A DNA stretch of 64,000 bases, from NCBI GenBank assembly GCA_017302435.1, contig JAFLDL010000006.1:12735-76734 (forward strand). Direction: 5' to 3'. The notes under the pieces are model-generated. The model was not told the origin of the DNA. It ran no database searches and saw only the letters and a program-made list of their open reading frames with translations. Shown here piece by piece: positions 53,624-61,983 of this stretch. The stretch comes from Candidatus Accumulibacter necessarius (GTDB lineage: Bacteria > Pseudomonadota > Gammaproteobacteria > Burkholderiales > Rhodocyclaceae). Position numbers and translations under genes: made by a program. Position 1 is the stretch's first letter. Every line of letters begins with the position of its first letter.

Positions 53624-54649
53624 TCACTCCTTCCCGGGTTCGTCTGCCGGCGCATCGTCTTCATGATGAACGTTGCGTTTGGCGATGTAGGTCATTGCTC
53701 CGAGCACGGCAAAAGGCATCAGCAGCCCGCCGTAGAGCGTGTGCTGAATCGTCTCCGAGGTGGAAGCCGACGACTTCGGTGAGAGGCAAGGCATGCCGAC
53801 CTTCTCGAAGTCGACAGCCGAGAGCTTCAGGACCTGTGTGCCGCCGTACTCGGTTTCGCCGTAGACGTGCTGCTTGTAGTTGCCGACGTAGCCTTCGTAA
53901 CCCTGATCCGGACCGCCGCTGAGGTTGCCGCGCGGATAGGTGGTCACACTGCCCGGTTGCAACGCCAGACGGCGCTTGGCTTCGCTCATCAGGTCGCTGG
54001 TCCGGCCGAAAAGCGTGGCGCCGGTTGGACAGACCTCGGCACACGCCGAATAGTGGCCATCCTTGTAGCGATGCCGGCAGAGTTCGCACTTGCCGATCTT
54101 GCCGGTCGGCGAGTCATACTGGTACTTGGGAATACCGAACGGACAGGCGACGACGCAGTAGCGGCAGCCGACGCAGGCTTCGGGGTCATAGGCGACGATA
54201 CCGGTCGTCGGGTCCTTGACCATCGCCGTTACCGGGCAGGCCGAAACGCAGGACGGGTCGGCGCAATGCATGCACGAGGTCTTCATGAACGCGTACCCGT
54301 TGGTCTCGTCGTCCTTGGTGGTCATCGTGCCGCTGCGGTACATCTTGATGATGTTGAAGGTGTAGCCGCTGGTGTCGAGCGGGGTATCCCACAGCTTGTC
54401 GGCCGTCGAGAACACGGCCGGATTGTCGTTTGCCCGCTTGCAGGCGGCAACGCAGGCCTTGCAGCCGATGCACAGCGTCGCGTCGTAGAGCAGGCCGAGT
54501 GCCTCCGGCGGGCGCTGGTAGGTTTCGCGTGCTGCGGCCGTCGTGCTGACCGAGCCGGCAGCGACGGCTGCACCGGCGGCGGCGCAACCTTTCAGGAACT
54601 GGCGACGGGGGTTGCCGTCTGCGGAAACATCTGGCCTCGTTGTACGCAT
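53624..54649 (-). CDS. hybA: hydrogenase 2 iron-sulfur subunit HybA
   Basis: This 341-residue protein has a Tat leader (RRQFLKGCAAAGAAVAAG) and four [4Fe-4S] Cys clusters: CIGCKACVAACKR, CMHCADPSCVSACP, CVGCRYCVVACPFG and the CELC...CAEVCP set. A C-terminal helix (about residues 310-330, LYGGLLMPFAVLGAMTYIA) anchors it to the membrane. It carries electrons from HybO to HybB. One base separates its start from the hybO stop. Confidence 0.94.
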   Translation of the reverse strand: MRTTRPDVSADGNPRRQFLKGCAAAGAAVAAGSVSTTAAARETYQRPPEALGLLYDATLCIGCKACVAACKRANDNPAVFSTADKLWDTPLDTSGYTFNIIKMYRSGTMTTKDDETNGYAFMKTSCMHCADPSCVSACPVTAMVKDPTTGIVAYDPEACVGCRYCVVACPFGIPKYQYDSPTGKIGKCELCRHRYKDGHYSACAEVCPTGATLFGRTSDLMSEAKRRLALQPGSVTTYPRGNLSGGPDQGYEGYVGNYKQHVYGETEYGGTQVLKLSAVDFEKVGMPCLSPKSSASTSETIQHTLYGGLLMPFAVLGAMTYIAKRNVHHEDDAPADEPGKE

Positions 54650-54650
54650 C

Positions 54651-55823
54651 TCACACCTCCGTCCTTTCGCCCGCCGTCCTGGCTCTTTCGGCTTCCTCGG
54701 CCTTGTGCGAAAGGCCGAGATTGCGTGCGATCATGGCCGTGCCACCGGCGGCCGCACCGGCGACCGCCGCAAGGATCGCCGCCGAGCCGAGCGTCGCCCC
54801 CATGCCTTGCTCTTCGACGATGCGCGGGTACTGCTGCGGGGGTTCGGCGTTCTTTACCTTGGCCAGCATGTGGATCGGCTTGCTGAAACCGACACCCTGT
54901 TCGGTGCAGCCAATGCAGGGACAGCCGCAGCCAACCGGCCAGGTGCCGGCGCCAGCGTCACCGAAGAGGACCGTCGGGCAGTTGGCGTAGGTCTCAGGGC
55001 CCTTGCAGCCGACCTTATAGAGGCAGTAACCCTTGCGGTGCCCTTCATCCCCGAACTCGATGACGAAACGACCAGCATCGAAATGAGCCCGCCGTTCGCA
55101 GTTTTCGTGGATCAGGCGCGAGTAGGCGAATGTCGGCCGGCCGAGCTCATCGACCGGTGGCAGGCTGCCAAAGGTCAGAAAGTGCACGACCGTGGACAGG
55201 AAGTTATAGGGGTTCGGCGGGCAACCGGGAATCGTCACCACCGGTTTGCCGAGCACCGCTGCGACGCCGGAAGCTCCGGTCGGGTTGGGATCGGTGGCCG
55301 GCATGCCGCCCCAGCTTGCGCAGGAGCCGATGGCGATCACCGCTGCTGCGTCGGCGGCGCATTCCCTGGTCAGTTCGATGGCCGTCTGGCCGCCGACCTT
55401 GCAGTAGATGCCGCCGTCGCGGGTTGGGATGGCGCCTTCGACGACCAGCAGGTAGCGGCCCTTGTTCTCGGCCATCGCCGTCTTGCGTGCCTGTTCGGCC
55501 TGATGGCCGGCAGCCGCAAACAGCGTTTCATGGTAGTCGAGCGAAATCACGTCGAGAATCAGCTTTTCGAGTGTCGGATGCTCTGCCCGCAGCATGGACT
55601 CCGTGCAGCCGGTACATTCCTGGAAGTGCAGCCAGATCACCGATGGACGCTTCCTGGTGGCGAGCGCCTCTGCGACTGCTGCATCCGCCCCCTGCGGCAA
55701 GCCAAGGCCGGCCGCCACGGTGGCGCAGAACTGCAGAAACTCGCGTCTCGGCATGCCGAGTCGTTCGCTTGCCGCGATAATACCCGCATCACCTTCGAGC
55801 TTCAGCAGACTGGTATTGGCCAT
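54651..55823 (-). CDS. hybO: [NiFe] hydrogenase 2 small subunit
   Basis: This 390-residue subunit has a Tat leader (MPRREFLQFCATVAAGLGLP near residue 24) and the proximal cluster motif ECTGCTESMLR. GSCASWGGMP, CKGPETYANCP and CPCIGC give the other iron-sulfur ligands. A C-terminal hydrophobic segment (about 345-365) anchors it. ATG 55823 follows GAGAGGGAAAAGG; a longer upstream frame is not supported. It is the first gene of the hyb operon and has a sigma-54-like promoter about 93 bases upstream. Confidence 0.95.
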   Translation of the reverse strand: MANTSLLKLEGDAGIIAASERLGMPRREFLQFCATVAAGLGLPQGADAAVAEALATRKRPSVIWLHFQECTGCTESMLRAEHPTLEKLILDVISLDYHETLFAAAGHQAEQARKTAMAENKGRYLLVVEGAIPTRDGGIYCKVGGQTAIELTRECAADAAAVIAIGSCASWGGMPATDPNPTGASGVAAVLGKPVVTIPGCPPNPYNFLSTVVHFLTFGSLPPVDELGRPTFAYSRLIHENCERRAHFDAGRFVIEFGDEGHRKGYCLYKVGCKGPETYANCPTVLFGDAGAGTWPVGCGCPCIGCTEQGVGFSKPIHMLAKVKNAEPPQQYPRIVEEQGMGATLGSAAILAAVAGAAAGGTAMIARNLGLSHKAEEAERARTAGERTEV

Positions 55824-56298
55824 TTTCCTTTTCCCTCTCTCGTCGTCCGACCGCTGGTCGGGAGGTTTTCGCCGGCACGTCAGGGAGCGCATCTGCGGTC
55901 CCTAACTCCGATACACACAAAAACCGTGCCAGATTGAAGTAACTATTCAAAAACAGGGACATCGGGTCGGGCCAGGAGAGCGGGAAGGATATCAATCTTT
56001 GCGCCTTGGGCAGCAAGTGGAAACTCTCTTTGCAGTGGAGTTGGGGTGGCCTGTGCCTTCTGGAGCGGCGGCTGCCCGCGTTGTCTGCCACGTGCAGAGA
56101 CCGCGGGCAGCCTGCCTTGCCGTCGCGATCAACGCGGCGATCGTCGCAATATTGCAACGGGCAGCGATAGTCTCTACGATCAAGGTATGAGCCGCTCGAT
56201 CTTCCTCCTCAAACGCAGATTCCCCGTGGCCCGGATCAGCGGACGCAAGCTGTGCCAGGGCCGCCGACCGCGTTCGGCAGCGGGCGGTCGCCCGCGTC
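55824..56298. other. divergent regulatory region between hybO and the HoxJ-like kinase
   Basis: This 475-base gap carries no convincing gene. It holds the sigma-54-type promoter for hybO and an inverted repeat TTGAA-N7-TTCAA at 55934-55950. The remaining part should contain the activator site and the promoter of the kinase gene, neither of which I could identify. Short frames in 55999-56190 have no family similarity or ribosome binding site. Confidence 0.5.
55916..55931 (-). promoter_or_regulatory. sigma-54 (-24/-12) promoter of the hyb operon
   Basis: On the minus strand TGGCACGGTTTTTGTG matches the sigma-54 consensus TGGCACG-N4-TTGCW except for T in place of the C of TTGC. The -24 part is a perfect match and the GG-to-GT spacing is right. 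It is about 93 bases before the hybO start. Sigma-54 control by a HoxA/HupR-type activator is known for other hydrogenase operons. Confidence 0.72.
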
Positions 56299-57732
56299 AT
56301 GCGCAGCCTGTTGCTGTGTCTCCCTGTCCTTCTCTCTTGCCCGATGGCTCCCACCAGCTTGCAGACTAAACGCCTGCCGAGGCCTCCGCTGGTTGCCCCC
56401 GATGCACGGCTGCCGGAAGCGCCGCCGGCATTGGACGGCGTGGACGAGACGGTCTGGGTCGAGGTGATTCGCAAGATGGACGAGGTGTACAACGACCTTC
56501 TCCAGTACGAGGTCGTCCTCGAGCAGAAGAACGCCGCGCTCGAGGAGTCGCAGCAGTTCATCGAAAGCGTTCTCGCTTCGATGTCGGACATCCTCATCGT
56601 CTGTAACCGGCACGGTGCGATTCAGGAGGTCAACGATTCCTTGCGACGCTTCATCGGTCTGGACGAGACCGTCCTGCGCGGGCGACCGCTCTGCGATCTC
56701 TTCGCCGACGAGGCGTCACGGCAGCGCGTGCGCGACTTCTTTTCGGCCGCGCGCCCGGCGAACGTGCAGGATTGCGAGCTGCTGATCAGCGGTCGCGATG
56801 GCAGCCCGCTGCCGGTCTCGCTGAACTGTACGCCACGGCTCTCGGGAACGGGCAAGCTGGTCGGGATGGTGCTGACCGGCCGCCCGGTCGGCGAACTGCG
56901 CCGCGCCTATCACGCGCTGCGACAGGCGCACGAGGATCTCAAGCGCACTCAGCAGCAGCTTCTGCAGGCCGAGAAGATGGCTTCGCTTGGTCGCCTGGTC
57001 GCCGGTGTGGCACACGAATTGAACAATCCGATCAGCTTCGTTCTCGGCAACGTTCTGGCCATTCGACGTTACGCCACGCGCCTGCAGACCTATCTCGAGG
57101 CGGTGCACTCCGAACAGTGCGCGCGATCGCCAGAACTCGAAGGATTGCGCCAGGAATTGCGTATCGACCGCATCATGGCCGACCTGACGCCACTGCTTGA
57201 CGGCATGACCGAGGGCGCCGAGCGCACGCGCGACATCGTCGATGGGCTGAAGCGATTCTCGGCAGTCGACCGCAGCGCCAACGAGTCCTTCAACCTTTCT
57301 GAAGTCGTTGCGCGGGCAGTCCGCTGGGTGGTTCGTGCCGGGCCGCTCAACTTCCACGTCAACGTTGACTTGCCCCCCGAATTGCTGGTTGTCGGGTCTT
57401 CCGGGCAGATGCAGCAGGTCCTGATGAACCTCGTGCAGAATGCCCGTGACGCCACGGTCGGTGGCGAATCGCCGACGCTCGACATCGGTGCTGAAGTTTG
57501 CGAGGGGACGATCCGGGTACGCTTCGCCGACAACGGGCCCGGAATCGCGCCGGCCAACCTCTCGCGTCTGTTCGACCCGTTCTTCACAACCAAACCGGTT
57601 GGGCAGGGGACCGGCCTGGGGCTGTCGATCAGCTATGGCATTGTCGAACGGCACGGCGGTCGCCTGGAAGCGGCGAACCGGGCCGGGGGCGGTGCCGTCT
57701 TTACCCTGAGCCTGCCACTGGCGCCGGCCTGA
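56299..57732 (+). CDS. HoxJ/HupT-like hydrogenase sensor histidine kinase
   Basis: This 477-residue kinase has the N-terminal segment VWVEVIRKMDEVYNDLLQYE typical of HoxJ/HupT, then a PAS domain (about residues 85-195), a coiled coil, HisKA with AGVAHELNNPISFVLGNV (phospho-His), and HATPase motifs NLVQNARDA, DNGPGIAP and GQGTGLGLS. HoxJ/HupT kinases relay the H2 signal from a sensory hydrogenase (HoxBC/HupUV) to the sigma-54 activator HoxA/HupR. It is divergent from the hyb operon, whose promoter looks sigma-54-dependent, but no response regulator or sensory hydrogenase gene lies here. The start is uncertain; ATG 56299 or 56344 are possible, both without a strong ribosome binding site. Confidence 0.85.
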   Translation: MRSLLLCLPVLLSCPMAPTSLQTKRLPRPPLVAPDARLPEAPPALDGVDETVWVEVIRKMDEVYNDLLQYEVVLEQKNAALEESQQFIESVLASMSDILIVCNRHGAIQEVNDSLRRFIGLDETVLRGRPLCDLFADEASRQRVRDFFSAARPANVQDCELLISGRDGSPLPVSLNCTPRLSGTGKLVGMVLTGRPVGELRRAYHALRQAHEDLKRTQQQLLQAEKMASLGRLVAGVAHELNNPISFVLGNVLAIRRYATRLQTYLEAVHSEQCARSPELEGLRQELRIDRIMADLTPLLDGMTEGAERTRDIVDGLKRFSAVDRSANESFNLSEVVARAVRWVVRAGPLNFHVNVDLPPELLVVGSSGQMQQVLMNLVQNARDATVGGESPTLDIGAEVCEGTIRVRFADNGPGIAPANLSRLFDPFFTTKPVGQGTGLGLSISYGIVERHGGRLEAANRAGGGAVFTLSLPLAPA

Positions 57733-57782
57733 CTCTGCCCGAACCAAATATCAACTGTTCTGGTTACCAAAGGAGATACAGA

Positions 57783-58154
57783 ATGAACGAAAATCCGGTC
57801 CGCTGGTTTGAAATATACGTGCAGGACATGGCGCGCGCCAAGCCCTTCTATGAATCCGTGCTCGGCGTCAGACTCGAAGCGCTCAACAGCCCTGGCGTCG
57901 AGATGTTCGCTTTTCCGATGCAGATGGGGCAGGGTGGTGCCTCGGGTTCGCTGGTCAGGATGGAAGGGATGCCGTCGGGCGGCAACAGCACACTGGTGTA
58001 TTTTGGCTGTGAGGACTGCGCGGTCGAGGCCGCGCGAGTCGTCAAGGCCGGCGGCCACATCTGCCGCGAAAAGTTCTCGATTGGCGAATACGGTTTCTGT
58101 GCTCTGGCCGTGGACACCGAGGGCAACGTCTTCGGCTTGCATTCGATGACCTGA
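57783..58154 (+). CDS. VOC family (glyoxalase-like) protein
   Basis: This 123-residue single-domain VOC protein has RWFEIYVQDMARAKPFYESVLG at its start and EGNVFGLHSM at its end, with the paired beta-alpha-beta-beta-beta repeats expected. Metal-ligand positions are partly conserved. AAAGGAGAT directly precedes the ATG. Enzymes of this group include lyases and resistance proteins; the specific role is unknown. It follows the kinase by 50 bases. Confidence 0.87.
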   Translation: MNENPVRWFEIYVQDMARAKPFYESVLGVRLEALNSPGVEMFAFPMQMGQGGASGSLVRMEGMPSGGNSTLVYFGCEDCAVEAARVVKAGGHICREKFSIGEYGFCALAVDTEGNVFGLHSMT

Positions 58155-58199
58155 GATCAAAGCCGCCTCGATGAGCGGCCAGGCGACTGCGAGGAGTCG

Positions 58200-59318
58200 T
58201 CAGCCCATCTTTTCGATCAGGTGCGCCTTGATCTGGGCACGCCCGGAAGGGCTCGCCATGGCGATGATCGTATTGCCGGCGTGGATGACGTGGTCAACCT
58301 TGGGATTGAATACCCAGGCGCCATCGCCCTCGCGCAAGGCGAGCAGGATGTAGTCGGGACTTCGCAGACGCAGGTCGCCGACACGGGTCGGCGGGAAATC
58401 GGGGGGAACCGGCACCTCTTCCACCCGTACGTTCTTGTCGGAACGGATCATCTCGTCGAGGAAGCCGACGACGTGCGGTCTGACCATCGCCGAGGCCAAG
58501 CGGGTGCCACCGGTGAAATCAGGTGAGATCACCGTGTCGGCTCCCGCCCGGCTCATTTTCTCGACGTTGCGCAGTTCCTGGGCGCGGGCGACAATCCGCA
58601 GGTTGGGATTGAGCTGTCTGGCGGTGATGATGATCATCAGATTGCGTGAGTCGTCGCCGGTGACCGCAAACAGCCCGCGGGCGTCCTCGATGTCGGCCGC
58701 TTCGAGCAGATCGTCGTCGGAAGCATCCCCGTGTAGGTAGAGCAGACCGGGAAACTTGTCGAGGTTCTCCTCGAAGCGATCAGCTTCGATGTCAATGGCG
58801 ACGTAGTGACGGCCCGTGTTATGGAGTTCCCGCGCGACACTCCGACCAACCCGCCCGAAACCGCAAATGATGAAATGCTGTCGCAGTCTCTGAATCCGTT
58901 TTTCCATTCGTCGTCTCCGCAGGGAAAAGTCAAGGTCCTTCTCGAGGAAGAACACTGACAGGCTGGTGAATAGAAAGGTCAGCGCGCCCAGGCCGGAAAT
59001 CGCGACCAGGCCGGCAAACAGCCGGTCGGTGATCGAATGGAGCGGGACGATCTCGCCATAGCCGACCGTCGAGATGGTGATCAGCGTCATGTAGAGCGCA
59101 TCCGACCAGGCCGCGTTGTCACCGGCAATCTCGTAGAAGCCGAGCGTGCCAAGGCCGATCAGGATCAGTACCACCACGCCGGCCCAAACGATGCGAACGA
59201 TGATGCGCTGCAGTTGCCCGGCGACGCGCACATCCGATTCGCGCAGGCGGCGCCGGCGGCGGATACGCATGCGAGCCTGTAGCGGGCTATCGGCCATGCG
59301 CACGGAAGGAGTCGGCAT
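58200..59318 (-). CDS. potassium channel with RCK (TrkA-N/TrkA-C) domain
   Basis: This 372-residue protein has two membrane helices around an ion-selectivity loop (TVGYGEIVP, about residues 85-93), then a TrkA-N domain (HFIICGFGRVGRSVAREL) and a TrkA-C-like end. It forms a tetrameric potassium channel gated by a cytoplasmic ligand. The N-terminus is strongly basic (RIRRRRRLRE). The ATG at 59318 or the ATG seven codons later could be the start. It lies downstream of kdpE on the same strand after a 288-base gap. Confidence 0.9.
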   Translation of the reverse strand: MPTPSVRMADSPLQARMRIRRRRRLRESDVRVAGQLQRIIVRIVWAGVVVLILIGLGTLGFYEIAGDNAAWSDALYMTLITISTVGYGEIVPLHSITDRLFAGLVAISGLGALTFLFTSLSVFFLEKDLDFSLRRRRMEKRIQRLRQHFIICGFGRVGRSVARELHNTGRHYVAIDIEADRFEENLDKFPGLLYLHGDASDDDLLEAADIEDARGLFAVTGDDSRNLMIIITARQLNPNLRIVARAQELRNVEKMSRAGADTVISPDFTGGTRLASAMVRPHVVGFLDEMIRSDKNVRVEEVPVPPDFPPTRVGDLRLRSPDYILLALREGDGAWVFNPKVDHVIHAGNTIIAMASPSGRAQIKAHLIEKMG

Positions 59319-59530
59319 TCATGTCGTCATTCTAAATCTATTTTGGTCAGAAGGCCGGCCTCAGCGCCACCGGCAGAGTGAAGTTCTTGCGACGGCGAAG
59401 CGGCATGGGGAAGGTGCAGAGGAAGAGCATCCACAATGGTGCGAAGAAGGCCCACCGATTGGCGCGTCAGTCCCGATGAGGAAAAAACCAACTGGAGAGC
59501 TGGTCGCTGGAGAAGCGCACACCGGGTTTC

Positions 59531-59568
59531 GAGGGGGAGGATGGCGACCGCCGTTCCCTCTCCGCCTC
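59531..59568 (-). terminator. weak hairpin after kdpE
   Basis: An imperfect purine/pyrimidine stem can form between GAGGGGGAGG (59531-59540) and CCCTCTCCGCCTC (59556-59568), about 40 bases past the kdpE stop. No T-run; low confidence. The rest of the 59319-59606 gap shows no gene. Confidence 0.3.
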
Positions 59569-59606
59569 TCAAGACACCGTAGCCTGGGATGAACGGGTAG
59601 CAGCGC

Positions 59607-60305
59607 TTATTTCACCCTCGGCTGAAACCGGTAGCCGATACCGGTCTCGGTCAGGAAATGGCGGGGCTGGGTCGGGTCACGTTCAAGCTTTTGCCGCAGG
59701 CGACGAATATAGATGCGCACGTAGTGTTCCTGTTCTGCATGTCCAGGGCCCCATACCTCCTCCATCAGATGCCTGTGCGTCAGTACCTTGCCGGCGTTGG
59801 CCAGCATTACGGCGAGCAGGCGGTGTTCGATCTGCGTCAGGTGAATATCCTCTCCGGCACGCCGTACGGTGTATCGCGCGATATCGACCTCAACCTCGCC
59901 GAAGTGATAGATTGTGACCGGCTCGTCTGGAGGGCTGCGCCGACGCAGCAGGACACGAACCCTGGCGAGTAACTCGCCCACACCGAAAGGCTTGGTCAGG
60001 TAGTCGTCGGCACCGGCATCGAGGGCCTCGATCTTGTCGTGTTCGGCCGTACGGGCCGAGAGAATCAGGATTGGCAGTGAAGACCACAGCCGCAGTTCGC
60101 GAATGAAGTCGATGCCACTCATGTCGGGCAGGCCGAGATCGAGAATGACGAGATGGGCATCGCCCGCCGCGACGGTTTCAAGCCCGGCGCGGGCGGTCGC
60201 GGTCTCGGACGCCATGCAGCCTGACTTGCGAATGGCGTCGGAGACGAAACGGCGGATCTGCGGGTTGTCCTCGACCACCACCACGCGTATCGGCACATCG
60301 CTCAC
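59607..60305 (-). CDS. kdpE: KdpE-type response regulator
   Basis: This 232-residue OmpR/PhoB-class regulator has a receiver domain with Asp in LVILDLGLPD (about residue 55), Thr/Ser in ILILSART and Lys in YLTKPFG. The winged helix (about 130-228) ends in YVRIYIRRLRQKLERDP and TETGIGYRF, as in KdpE. Its start overlaps the sensor gene stop by 4 bases. In KdpDE systems it switches on kdpFABC when potassium is scarce; kdpFABC is not in the window. Confidence 0.9.
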   Translation of the reverse strand: MSDVPIRVVVVEDNPQIRRFVSDAIRKSGCMASETATARAGLETVAAGDAHLVILDLGLPDMSGIDFIRELRLWSSLPILILSARTAEHDKIEALDAGADDYLTKPFGVGELLARVRVLLRRRSPPDEPVTIYHFGEVEVDIARYTVRRAGEDIHLTQIEHRLLAVMLANAGKVLTHRHLMEEVWGPGHAEQEHYVRIYIRRLRQKLERDPTQPRHFLTETGIGYRFQPRVK

Positions 60306-61780
60306 GACAGGTCTCCATCCATCTCCGGCGGTGTACCCAGCGGCAGTGTCAATCTCACCCAGGCCTTGCCCGGCGTGCTCTCTGCCGCGATGGTGCCGCC
60401 ATGGGCACTGACGATGGCGCGGCAGACCGCCAGGCCGATACCTGTGCCGGCGATCGTCTGCTCCTGAAAGCCACGCACAAAGGGATCGAAGACCTGATCA
60501 AGTCGATCGGCGGGGAAGCCCGCGCCCTCGTTGCAGACCAACACCTCCAGGTTGAGAGCGCAGACGCGCGCCAGCAAACCGATGGGTGTTCCGGGGGTCG
60601 AGTACTTTGCGGCATTCTCCAGCAGATTGCAGAGTACGCGTTCCATGAGCACGGCGTCAAAGCAGACCAGGGGAAGGTCGGGTGGTAGTGCGATGTCAAG
60701 CTGTCGTGCCGCCAGGATATCGTCAAGCAGACGCACACTCGATCCAACAATGTCATCGATCGGTTGCCACTGCTTGTTGAGCCTCACGCGTCCCGACTGA
60801 AGTCGGGCCATCTCCAGCAGATTGGTCACCATCCGGTGCATGGCAAGGGACTGGTCGCGCAACATAGCGGCTGTCTCGGCGGCATTGTCCGAAGCACCCG
60901 TGTGCCGGTCAGACAGGGTATCGGTGAGCGTATCGGCCAGGCCGACCAGACTGGTCAGTGGTGTACGCAGGTCGTGGGACAAGGATGAGAGGATTGACGA
61001 GCGCAACTTCTCGGATTGCACCTCGAGTTCGCTCTGTTGCGCAATCTGGGCATAGTGAATCCGTTCAATGGCAATGCCCGACAGGGACGCGACTGCTTCG
61101 ACGACGGGCTGCAGCGCGCCGCGCGTCCTGGCCACGGCGAGAACGCCACGCGCGCGCGTCGCGCCGGCAAGAGGCAGGAACACACTGTCTGCGTCGTTGA
61201 CGGTGGTGTTCTGTCGATACGCCGTGAGGGCGAGACCTCGTGCCCTGTCGCCGATAGGCAGCGTGCCATGGATCGTCAACGCCTCCCGCCCCTCGCTGCC
61301 TTCATTGATCAACACCGCACTGTCCATTTCGATCGCGCGCAGGAACCGGCCGACGATGTCGACTACTTGCGCGAGCGTCAGGGCAGCCCCGAGGTCGCGC
61401 GCCAGTTCATACAGCATGCTCGTTTCGCGCTCTTTCGCCAGGATGGCTTCACTCTGATCGGCGATATGTGACGCCAAGTGTGAGGTAATCAATCCGACGG
61501 CCAGCATCACGGCAAAGGTGACGAGGTATTGCGCATCGACGACCGTGAACGACAGGTGTGGCGGGACAAAGAACAGGTCGAACAAGGCGACGCTCAGAAA
61601 GGCAGCAAGGACGGCCGGGCCTCGGCCCAGTTTGACGGCAGCAATGAAGACGACGAGGAGAAACAGCATCACGATGTTCGCCAGGTCGAGCCTGCCGCGC
61701 AGCGGCAGGGTCAGAGCCGTGATCAGCGCACACAGGGTCAGAGCTAGCAGATAGCGCGCGCGGAACCAGTAATCGAGCAT
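60302..61780 (-). CDS. KdpD-like sensor histidine kinase lacking the N-terminal KdpD/Usp domains
   Basis: This 492-residue kinase begins directly at the four-helix DUF4118 membrane domain (about residues 8-100) that in full-length KdpD starts near residue 400. It continues with GAF (about 130-245), HisKA (SLSHDLRTPLTSLVGLADTL, phospho-His) and HATPase (NLLENAAKYS, GAGFPAD, GTGIGLAV). The usual N-terminal KdpD ATP-binding and Usp domains, about 390 residues, are missing, and the 200 bases upstream are too short to hold them. It overlaps kdpE by 4 bases, so the pair is a functional unit. Short KdpDs exist; they still respond through the membrane and C-terminal parts. Confidence 0.88.
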   Translation of the reverse strand: MLDYWFRARYLLALTLCALITALTLPLRGRLDLANIVMLFLLVVFIAAVKLGRGPAVLAAFLSVALFDLFFVPPHLSFTVVDAQYLVTFAVMLAVGLITSHLASHIADQSEAILAKERETSMLYELARDLGAALTLAQVVDIVGRFLRAIEMDSAVLINEGSEGREALTIHGTLPIGDRARGLALTAYRQNTTVNDADSVFLPLAGATRARGVLAVARTRGALQPVVEAVASLSGIAIERIHYAQIAQQSELEVQSEKLRSSILSSLSHDLRTPLTSLVGLADTLTDTLSDRHTGASDNAAETAAMLRDQSLAMHRMVTNLLEMARLQSGRVRLNKQWQPIDDIVGSSVRLLDDILAARQLDIALPPDLPLVCFDAVLMERVLCNLLENAAKYSTPGTPIGLLARVCALNLEVLVCNEGAGFPADRLDQVFDPFVRGFQEQTIAGTGIGLAVCRAIVSAHGGTIAAESTPGKAWVRLTLPLGTPPEMDGDLS

Positions 61781-61903
61781 CCAATCTCTCCGATCAGGGG
61801 AAGTGGCGCACTGTTCTGCAGCCGATGTAAATACGGTGTAAACAGCCCCGGATTATCGGCGCGAAAAGCCCCCCGGTAGATGAGCAGTTCTGCGGCAGCG
61901 AGC

Positions 61904-61909
61904 TATAAT
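61904..61909 (+). promoter_or_regulatory. possible -10 element of ptsN
   Basis: TATAAT is a perfect -10 hexamer 75 bases before the ptsN start. The best -35 at 17-base spacing is only TGAGCA. A small stem GTCGC-GGTA-GCGAC (61925-61938) lies in the expected leader. Confidence 0.4.
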
Positions 61910-61983
61910 CCGCCGCACCCTGATGTCGCGGTAGCGACTTTCCCCGTTGCGCCGTTCGCTTTTTTTGTCTACACGCCACGCCA

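Noticed and set aside
55934-55950. TTGAA-N7-TTCAA inverted repeat upstream of hybO as an FNR or HoxA/HupR site.
   Set aside because: Spacing does not fit FNR (N4), and it lies only 2 bases from the -24 element, too close for a sigma-54 activator site.
55999-56190. Short plus-strand frame in the hybO/kinase gap.
   Set aside because: No ribosome binding site, no family similarity, position inside a regulatory gap.
59319-59606. Possible small gene between the potassium channel and kdpE.
   Set aside because: Short frames only, with no recognisable motif or ribosome binding site.
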